From the NCBI GenBank assembly GCA_024405635.1, contig JAKSOL010000026.1, positions 1 through 37,692 on the forward strand: a stretch of DNA of 37,692 nucleotides, read 5' to 3'. Made by a program: the position numbers and the translations under genes. The notes under the pieces were generated by a model that ran no database searches, was not told where the DNA came from, and saw only the letters and a program-made list of their open reading frames with translations. The DNA is from Salinivirgaceae bacterium (GTDB taxonomy: Bacteria; Bacteroidota; Bacteroidia; Bacteroidales; SZUA-534). Shown in pieces: positions 32,618 to 37,692 of the stretch. The first letter of the stretch is position 1; each line of letters begins with the position of its first letter.

Positions 32618-33313
32618 ATGAAACACTTTATGCTACTATTCGTGCTATTGCACACCTTGGCACTTAATTGCTTTGCTCAACCCGAAGTTGGTCGTTACGA
32701 CTATTGGCAACCAGGAGTAACCCTATCATTTGACATGTTTACAGGCGATTTGCCCGATAGTGTAGAAACTCAAAACTTATTATCGAGAAATATTGGCCAC
32801 ACTATTGCTACCGGAATGTGGGGCGTGTTAGATGTACCTGCAACAAAAAAAGGATGGAAAACCATGGTTGAAAAGGCATACTTCTGTGCTGCGTTAGATA
32901 AAAAAATGTCGTTTTGGCTTGTAAAAGACAGTACCGAGTTGAAATATGCTCAACTTTTGTGGGATGTTTGCGAGGTGGCTGCTCGAATGTCGCGACGCAA
33001 TTTGGATCAACTTCAGCAACAAGCAGGTGGCAATGGCATGATATCAATTATGTACGTAACCAGCCTTAACGATGGCAAAGAGTTTGGCCGCGACGTATCA
33101 AACTCTATTATGCAGAGGGTTATAATTCCTCGTAACGAAGAGGAATACAAATCGTTTAGAGAAATGGTGGACCAATATCTACTTGAGTTAAGCCAATATG
33201 CAACAACCCAAGCCGACATACAACGATTTGTTACCGACAAACCCGACGAAGGCTACAAAATGGCCGACAAGTTACAAGGCGACATTAAAAACAGAGGAAA
33301 AATCAGATATTAG
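32618..33313 (+). CDS. Secreted protein of unknown function (possibly a degenerate DUF922-like protein)
   Basis: A 231-residue protein with a clear signal peptide (about 1-20, LLFVLLHTLALNCFAQ). The mature part begins YDYWQPGVTLSFDMFTGDLP, continues through a segment AYFCAALDKKMSFWLVKDSTELKYAQLLWDVCEVAARM, and ends in Gln/Lys-rich helices. The pattern of an early Trp-x-Leu-x-Phe strand and a central helix with WDVCEVAAR recalls the DUF922 (putative zinc protease) layout, where that helix normally carries HExxH-like residues; these are absent. I do not claim a function. It is a typical periplasmic or surface hypothetical. Confidence 0.6.
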   Translation: MKHFMLLFVLLHTLALNCFAQPEVGRYDYWQPGVTLSFDMFTGDLPDSVETQNLLSRNIGHTIATGMWGVLDVPATKKGWKTMVEKAYFCAALDKKMSFWLVKDSTELKYAQLLWDVCEVAARMSRRNLDQLQQQAGGNGMISIMYVTSLNDGKEFGRDVSNSIMQRVIIPRNEEEYKSFREMVDQYLLELSQYATTQADIQRFVTDKPDEGYKMADKLQGDIKNRGKIRY

Positions 33314-33398
33314 CCAAGCCTACTTGCAATCCGATGTTTTTGTTAAGCTCAATCTTTTTTCGGTTGCATAAATGCAATATTGAGGTATTTTTACAAAA

Positions 33399-33431
33399 CG
33401 GAATCCAAAAAAGTTAAGGGTTCCGATTTTT
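33399..33431 (+). terminator. Probable terminator after the secreted-protein gene
   Basis: CGGAATCC (33399-33406) pairs with GGGTTCCG (33418-33425), with one T-G pair, and is followed by ATTTTT. It is the only strong hairpin in the 187-nt gap before the DUF4867 gene. The rest of that gap is AT-rich and shows no exact promoter box; a small GCCTT/AAGGC hairpin lies at 33460-33474. Confidence 0.6.
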
Positions 33432-33485
33432 GTGTAATCATATTTATTTCAAAACAATGGCCTTTTTACAAGGCAGATAATTAAA

Positions 33486-33491
33486 AGGAGG
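33486..33491 (+). promoter_or_regulatory. Strong Shine-Dalgarno sequence of the DUF4867 gene
   Basis: AAAGGAGG ends at 33491, 9 nt before the ATG at 33501. A full Shine-Dalgarno match is unusual here: most genes in this window have none, as is normal in Bacteroidota. It supports the chosen start. Confidence 0.7.
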
Positions 33492-33500
33492 AACCTTAAA

Positions 33501-34127
33501 ATGGAAATCAAAAAAATTACCGATCCAGCTTTCCGCAAATACGGACGACTAGTTACTAACGTAGATTTTACTGAGCTTATTGAGGCTTTGAAAACCAAAA
33601 CTCCACTTCCTGAAGGCGTAGGCTACGAACCTTCAGTTCCAGCTTTGGAGGCTACCGCTACAGCAAAACAACTTGAAAACATATCGTGGGGCGAGCACCC
33701 AATTGAGGTTGGCTACTGCAATGGTCACAACACAAAGTTGAATGCCGTTGAGTATCACCGCAATTCAGAAATCAACGTTGCAGCAACCGACGCTGTTCTT
33801 ATTGTTGGTATGCAACAAGACATTACCGACGATTTTACATACGACACCTCAAAAATGGAAGCATTCCTTTTGCCTGCAGGTCAAGCTGCCGAAATCTACG
33901 GCACAACACTTCACTATGCACCATGCTCATTGTCGCCAGAGGGCTTCCGTGTTGGCATTGTGCTACCTAAGTACACCAACTACCCATTGGAGGCTGCACA
34001 CAACGCAGGTGGCGAGGACAAACTTCTTATGGCTAGAAACAAATGGCTTATTGCCCACAAAGACGGCGGTCAAGATCCAAAAGCATTTATTGGCTTGATT
34101 GGCGAAAACCTTGACATCGCAAAATAA
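33501..34127 (+). CDS. DUF4867 family cupin-like protein
   Basis: A 208-residue protein matching DUF4867 from end to end: EIKKITDPAFRKYGRLV at the start, then IEVGYCNGHNTKLNAVEYHRNSEINVAATDAVLIVGMQQDI, DTSKMEAFLLPAGQAAEIYGTTLHYAPC and VLPKYTNYPLE. The His-rich double-stranded beta-helix pattern (EYHRNSE, LHYAPC) resembles cupins such as ureidoglycolate lyase-like enzymes. I recall the family near sugar-metabolism genes in gut Bacteroidales and Firmicutes, but its reaction is not known. It is followed by a strong terminator and seems to be a single-gene unit. Its last codon plus stop is included in the 75-bp direct repeat. Confidence 0.85.
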   Translation: MEIKKITDPAFRKYGRLVTNVDFTELIEALKTKTPLPEGVGYEPSVPALEATATAKQLENISWGEHPIEVGYCNGHNTKLNAVEYHRNSEINVAATDAVLIVGMQQDITDDFTYDTSKMEAFLLPAGQAAEIYGTTLHYAPCSLSPEGFRVGIVLPKYTNYPLEAAHNAGGEDKLLMARNKWLIAHKDGGQDPKAFIGLIGENLDIAK

Positions 34128-34196
34128 TCAGCCCTAAGGCAATTATTTTAAACCATAAACTAACGGATGCTGACTGCGGTTGGCATCCGTTTTTTT
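34122..34196 (+). repeat. 75-bp direct repeat, left copy (gene end plus terminator)
   Basis: Identical over 75 bp to 35627-35701. It begins in the last codon of the DUF4867 gene and includes its TAA and a terminator hairpin, AACGGATGC (34162-34170) with GCATCCGTT (34183-34191), followed by T to 34196. Unit length between copies is 1505 bp, and the only gene between them is the AAA ATPase gene. Confidence 0.92.
34162..34196 (+). terminator. Rho-independent terminator of the DUF4867 gene
   Basis: A 9-bp perfect stem (34162-34170 with 34183-34191), 12-nt loop and a run of seven T from 34190. It is duplicated exactly 1505 bp downstream. Confidence 0.85.
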
Positions 34197-34291
34197 GTGA
34201 AGTGTCGAAAAATGTAGTGATGGGCCGTATTTATGTGTTGATTTTTGTATGTTTACGACATGATTATGTGTCGAAAAATGTATCGCATAGT

Positions 34292-35572
34292 ATGGAACGT
34301 GTTGTAATTGAACAATTTATTGAGTGGAAAAACAAGAGTGACAGAAAACCGTTGATAGTAAACGGCGCTCGTCAAGTAGGAAAAACATGGCTTTTGAAGG
34401 AATTTGGTAAAAGAGAATACCTTCAAACAGCGTACATCACGTGCTACAAAAACAATCTTGTTAAAGAGATATTCAGTACCGATTACGATACAAAGCGCAT
34501 TATTACGGCGTTGGGAGCAGTTTCTCGTATCGACATTAAGCCCGAAAGCACGCTGATTATACTTGACGAAGTGCAAGAGATTCCCGAAGTGTTGGAGTCG
34601 TTGAAGTATTTTTGTGAGGACGCGCCACAATATCATATTGCTGTTGCTGGTTCATTGCTTGGCATTTCACTTCACAAAGGTTTTTCTTTTCCTGTAGGTA
34701 AAGTGCAGACAATTAACATATACCCAATGAGTTATGAAGAATTTCTGCTAGCTAAAGGCGAAAATCAACTATTCAATATTCTTGAGTCGAAAGATTTCAA
34801 GACAATAAATATGCTTCACGAAAAGTATGTTGATTTACTTAGGCAATATTATTACGTAGGAGGAATGCCCGAAGCTGTAAAGCAATTTGTTGAAACGGGA
34901 GAACTTATGTCGGTTAGAAGTATTCAAAAACAGATATTGAGCGATTACTCAAAAGATTTTTCAAAGCATGCGCCTAAAGAGTTGGTACCAAGAATAACTA
35001 TGGTGTGGCAGTCGATACCGTCGCAGTTGTTTAAGGAGAATAAGAAATTTATTTACGGAACATTGAAAAAAGGCGCAAGAGCCAACGATTTTGAATTGGC
35101 TATTCAGTGGCTTTTGGATGCGGGACTAATATACAAGGTGCCAAGAGTAAAGGCTCTGAAACTTCCTTTGAAAATATACGAGGACCTATCTGCGTTTAAA
35201 ATGTATATGGTTGATACTGGGTTGCTTGGCGCGATGGTTGATGTTGAGCCAAGTCAAATACTCATAAACAACAATATTTTTTCGGAATACAAGGGCGGAA
35301 TGACAGAACAATATGTTTTGCAGCAAATGAAAAGTCATGGAACTGAAAACATTTATTACCATAACACCGACTCTTCAAGACTTGAAATTGATTTCATAAT
35401 ACAACGCGAAGGCAATTTATTGCCAATTGAGGTAAAAGCCGAATCGAATGTTCGGGCCAATTCGTTGTCGATGCTTTTGCAAAATACACCCGATATGCAA
35501 GCCATAAGGTATTCAATGCTACCATATTGCGAGCAATCCCAAATGACAAATATTCCTATGTATGCGGTGTAG
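34292..35572 (+). CDS. AAA-type ATPase with C-terminal DUF4143 domain
   Basis: The ATG at 34292 gives 426 residues (MERVVIEQFIEWKNKSDRK), the usual family opening just ahead of Walker A. The GTG-started frame at 34202 adds 30 residues spanning a repeated leader motif and is rejected. Walker A is VNGARQVGKTWLL, Walker B is STLIILDEVQEIP, and a sensor-like AVAGSLLGISL follows. Mid-protein there is YYYVGGMPEAVKQF. The DUF4143 end has MTEQYVLQQM and LEIDFIIQREGNLLPIEVKAE, a PD-(D/E)xK-like nuclease pattern (D, E-x-K). This abundant family is of unsettled function; roles in defence, DNA handling or antitoxin-like action have been guessed. GTGTCGAAAAATGTA occurs twice upstream (34202 and 34268), 66 bp apart. 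Confidence 0.88.
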   Translation: MERVVIEQFIEWKNKSDRKPLIVNGARQVGKTWLLKEFGKREYLQTAYITCYKNNLVKEIFSTDYDTKRIITALGAVSRIDIKPESTLIILDEVQEIPEVLESLKYFCEDAPQYHIAVAGSLLGISLHKGFSFPVGKVQTINIYPMSYEEFLLAKGENQLFNILESKDFKTINMLHEKYVDLLRQYYYVGGMPEAVKQFVETGELMSVRSIQKQILSDYSKDFSKHAPKELVPRITMVWQSIPSQLFKENKKFIYGTLKKGARANDFELAIQWLLDAGLIYKVPRVKALKLPLKIYEDLSAFKMYMVDTGLLGAMVDVEPSQILINNNIFSEYKGGMTEQYVLQQMKSHGTENIYYHNTDSSRLEIDFIIQREGNLLPIEVKAESNVRANSLSMLLQNTPDMQAIRYSMLPYCEQSQMTNIPMYAV

Positions 35573-35703
35573 ATATTATCGTTTTTGAATTAAGGAAAGG
35601 CAAACTTTACAACTGATTTTTTTCTCAAATAATCAGCCCTAAGGCAATTATTTTAAACCATAAACTAACGGATGCTGACTGCGGTTGGCATCCGTTTTTT
35701 TTT
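35573..35703 (+). repeat. 75-bp direct repeat, right copy, with terminator
   Basis: Bases 35627-35701 repeat 34122-34196 exactly, including the terminator hairpin (stem 35667-35675 with 35688-35696) followed by nine T from 35695 to 35703. Here the copy terminates the ATPase transcript. The 54 nt between the ATPase stop and the repeat hold nothing recognisable. Confidence 0.9.
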
Positions 35704-35744
35704 GTGTGATAGATATTTTAAGTATGAAATGAAAAATAACAGCG

Positions 35745-35784
35745 AGGTGCATAAGAAAATCATGCACCTTGATATTTATCTTTG
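35745..35784 (+). promoter_or_regulatory. Promoter of the WYL-cas operon with an overlapping inverted repeat
   Basis: TATCTTTG at 35777-35784 is an exact -7 box, 23 nt before the WYL start. Just upstream, AGGTGCAT (35745-35752) and ATGCACCT (35762-35769) form a perfect 8-bp inverted repeat with a 9-nt spacer, about 17 bp centre to centre. It covers the place where the -33 element would be, and no TTG is there. The arrangement suggests an operator for a dimeric repressor or activator, most simply the WYL protein itself. Confidence 0.6.
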
Positions 35785-35807
35785 TAGGAAACAAATAAAC
35801 AAGCAAG

Positions 35808-36707
35808 ATGAATTTGTCAGAAAAAGTACGGATGTTGTTTTGGATTACGTCATTAGTAAAGCGCAGAGGTCCAATATCGTTGCGCGATATTAATGAAGAA
35901 TGGGTGAATAATGAGTTGAGTGAAAACCGTAGATTTGACAGAAACACATTCAAAAACTATCTATACAATATAGAAGTGATTTTTGGTATAGAGATAATTT
36001 ATAAGAACGGAGGCTACTGCATTGCCGACAAAGCAAAGATTAGTACAAACAATTTGCACGATTTGCTTATAAGCCGCATTCAAAACATTGAATTCTATTC
36101 CAAATTTAGCGATTTGGGCGATAAACTTCAGGTTGACGATATTCCCGAAGGAAGCCAATATCTTGATATTATAGGACAAGCGCTGAAAGAAAATAGGTTG
36201 CTGTGTATTGAATATCAAAAGTTTATTGATGAAAACTCAAAAGTTATAGTAATAGAACCATATTGCCTAAAATTGAAGGACAGACGATGGTATTTGTTGG
36301 CAAAAAATAAGGCAACGGCCGAAGTTTGCACGTATGCTCTTGATAGGATAAGTTCGTTGATAATAGAAGGAAATCATTTTACTCCCGATAGCACAATTGA
36401 TGTAAGCAGTTATTATTCCAACTGCATTGGCGTGTATGCCGATGACGAAAAACTAGACGATGTGGTTCTTAAAACTACAGAGTGGCAAGCTCATTACTTG
36501 CGCACATTGCCTTTGCATAAATCTCAACAAGAAATAACCCCTTGCGTTTTCAAATACCATGTAGATATTACTCCCGATTTAATAAACGAGATATTGCGTA
36601 TGGGAAGTAAAGTTATTGTTATCTCCCCCGAAACACTGAAGTCAAAAATTAAAGAACAAGTGGATGCAATGCAAAGAATGTATATAAATGGTATTTTAGG
36701 AGATTGA
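35808..36707 (+). CDS. WYL-domain transcriptional regulator of the CRISPR-Cas locus
   Basis: A 299-residue protein. The N-terminus is a DeoR-like winged helix (about 1-70, MLFWITSLVKRRGPISLRDI, NRRFDRNTFKNYLYNIEVIFGIEIIY). The WYL domain covers about 120-185, with LCIEYQKF, EPYCLKLKDRRWYLLA (Trp161-Tyr162-Leu163) and TYALDRI. A C-terminal WCX-like region ends the protein. WYL proteins sense nucleic acid or nucleotide ligands and control phage-defence operons, including some CRISPR-Cas loci in other bacteria. The gene precedes cas6 by 35 nt on the same strand with no terminator between, so it likely controls the cas operon. An overlapping 73-residue frame at 35672-35893 is not used. Confidence 0.88.
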   Translation: MNLSEKVRMLFWITSLVKRRGPISLRDINEEWVNNELSENRRFDRNTFKNYLYNIEVIFGIEIIYKNGGYCIADKAKISTNNLHDLLISRIQNIEFYSKFSDLGDKLQVDDIPEGSQYLDIIGQALKENRLLCIEYQKFIDENSKVIVIEPYCLKLKDRRWYLLAKNKATAEVCTYALDRISSLIIEGNHFTPDSTIDVSSYYSNCIGVYADDEKLDDVVLKTTEWQAHYLRTLPLHKSQQEITPCVFKYHVDITPDLINEILRMGSKVIVISPETLKSKIKEQVDAMQRMYINGILGD

Positions 36708-36742
36708 AAAACATTTAATAATCATTAATAAAACAATCAGTT

Positions 36743-37534
36743 ATGAGATTCAAACTCAAATTACAACTTGAGCCACAAGTAAGTGGCCGTGAGATTCCGA
36801 TCAATTACCAGTACGAACTGTCATCGGTTATCTATAAGATTATTGCTAATGGAGACGAACAGTACTCCCGAATGCTTCACGAAGATGGCTTCACATCTAC
36901 TACAAAGCATTTCAAACTATTTACATTCTCCAACCTAATCGCACCGTATCGTGGAATCGAATTCAAGAAAGGCACCGACCGTCTGGTCATCAAGTCCAAT
37001 ACTCTCGAATGGTATTTGGGATTTGTACCTGAAGAAAGTACCCAGCGCTTTGTTCAAGGTGTGTTCGTCGACCAGCGTTTCCGTTTGGCCGACAACGTGA
37101 GCGGAGCATGGTTCAAGATATGCGAAGTTCAGTTATTGCCAGGAGTTGATTGGACTCCAGATGTCGAGTTCGAGACCATATCACCAATAAGTGTATCAAA
37201 GCATGTAGAAGGCAAAAAACATGCTGTTTATATCGGTCCCGACGATGAAGCATACGAAAAAGCCCTTCTCACCGGACTCGTTGACCGCTACAGAGCCATC
37301 AACGGCCGTGACTACGAAGGAGAAAAATATTGTCGTCTGACTGTAACAAACGAGCCAAAGTCGGCACTAATAACAATAAAGGCCGGCACCCAAGACGAAA
37401 CCCGTGTCCGTGGCTTCCGTTACCGCTTCAAGATAGCCCTCCCGCAAGAGCTAATGGAGATAGCCTACGAGTGCGGATTGGGAGAAAGAGGCAGCATGGG
37501 GTTTGGAATGATAAAAGAAAGAAAGGAGAAATAA
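36743..37534 (+). CDS. cas6: CRISPR-associated endoribonuclease Cas6
   Basis: A 263-residue RAMP protein. The start MRFKLKLQLEP is the first ferredoxin-fold strand. LSSVIYKIIANGDEQYSRMLHEDGF is the typical Cas6 helix and loop. Tyr31 and His46 fall at the same numbers as two of the catalytic residues of Pyrococcus Cas6, with a nearby Lys55. The C-terminal Gly-rich loop GLGERGSMGFGMI is diagnostic. Cas6 cuts pre-crRNA within the repeats. Base composition and codon choice are richer in C/G-ending codons (for example GTCCGTGGC, CGCTTC) than in the island or PUL genes, which hints at a separate origin. The next cas gene starts 4 nt after the stop. Confidence 0.93.
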   Translation: MRFKLKLQLEPQVSGREIPINYQYELSSVIYKIIANGDEQYSRMLHEDGFTSTTKHFKLFTFSNLIAPYRGIEFKKGTDRLVIKSNTLEWYLGFVPEESTQRFVQGVFVDQRFRLADNVSGAWFKICEVQLLPGVDWTPDVEFETISPISVSKHVEGKKHAVYIGPDDEAYEKALLTGLVDRYRAINGRDYEGEKYCRLTVTNEPKSALITIKAGTQDETRVRGFRYRFKIALPQELMEIAYECGLGERGSMGFGMIKERKEK

Positions 37535-37538
37535 ATAT

Positions 37539-37692
37539 ATGGACATTTCTATTTTAGGGAAAGAACCGATACTGGACAAGATGGCGGTGTTAACAATAAC
37601 TCCGCTTGCACCATTGTCTATGGTGGCAGAGATGCCAGGTTCGTATTATAAAACACTAAGCAAGCCAAGCAAGAAAATGCTTTGCGGCTTGT
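37539..37692 (+). CDS. Start of a further cas gene, probably Cas5-like (runs off the window)
   Basis: The frame opens at an ATG at 37539 behind AGGAG at 37524-37528 and stays open for 51 residues to the window edge. It reads MDISILGKEPILDK, then AVLTITPLAPLSMVAEMPGS, then YYKTLSKPSKKMLCGL. The PSKKMLCGL segment sits where Cas5 proteins have their conserved P-x-G-L loop after the first strand, and I recall a similar start in Bacteroidales Cas5 proteins. A Cas8-type or other effector subunit is the alternative. Either way it belongs to the effector complex of a type I-like system. Confidence 0.55.
   Translation, partial: MDISILGKEPILDKMAVLTITPLAPLSMVAEMPGSYYKTLSKPSKKMLCGL

Noticed and set aside
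32618..33313. Firm call as a DUF922 zinc protease
   Set aside because: The metal-binding HExxH-type residues expected in the central helix are missing; only the overall layout is similar.
35672..35893. A 73-codon plus-strand frame overlapping the start of the WYL gene
   Set aside because: It begins inside the duplicated terminator, spans the promoter and overlaps the WYL N-terminus; the sequence resembles no family.

Overview
The window looks like a chromosomal segment of a member of the Bacteroidales (Bacteroidota). The evidence is an AT-rich genome, a SusC/SusD pair, an ECF sigma/FecR pair, the lamin-tail/OadG fusion typical of Bacteroidales sodium-pumping decarboxylases, and promoter-like TAnnTTTG boxes with mostly no Shine-Dalgarno sequence. 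The genus cannot be fixed from sequence alone.

Layout. (1) 1-1411: the 3' end of a type I restriction-modification methyltransferase (hsdM), convergent with a sugar-phosphate nucleotidyltransferase that has a textbook Bacteroides-type promoter. (2) 1461-14582: a xylan-utilisation locus. An ECF sigma/FecR pair on the minus strand diverges from two tandem, paralogous, multidomain GH10 xylanases (GH10, Ig-like, CBM6, Ig-like, CBM6, C-terminal sorting-like tail). A SusC/SusD pair follows. (3) 14750-19825: an operon for a Na+-translocating methylmalonyl-CoA decarboxylase (mmdA, OadG with lamin-tail domain, biotin carrier, mmdB) ending in a lipid kinase gene. (4) 19978-22572: a lipoprotein GH3 beta-glycosidase with a PA14 insert, a likely partner of the xylanases. 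Endo-xylanases would cut xylan outside the cell, SusC/D would import the oligosaccharides, GH3 would finish them, and the decarboxylase belongs to succinate-to-propionate fermentation.

(5) 22612-27238: an accessory island of small phage-like or mobile-element genes, mostly on the minus strand. It holds a membrane-anchored transglutaminase-like protein, a hydrophobic small protein, an HTH gene, and a RelE/ParE-like toxin-antitoxin pair bracketed by a 53-bp direct repeat that copies the 3' end of the HTH gene. (6) 27358-33313: a housekeeping run (recR, DUF2520 oxidoreductase, KdsC-like phosphatase, UbiA prenyltransferase, maf, MFS exporter, DUF4186 protein) followed by a secreted protein.

(7) 33501-37692: a DUF4867 gene, a DUF4143 AAA ATPase gene bracketed by a 75-bp direct repeat (which copies the DUF4867 stop codon and terminator), then a WYL-domain regulator, cas6, and the start of a further Cas gene running out of the window. 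This is the left edge of a class 1 CRISPR-Cas locus with a built-in regulator; no CRISPR array lies in the window.

The most notable signals are a helically phased 21-bp repeat array upstream of susC, the two gene-end-duplicating direct repeats around compact cargo (toxin-antitoxin pair and ATPase), an inverted repeat lying over the predicted promoter of the WYL-cas operon, and an in-frame TGA followed by coding-looking sequence in an island gene.
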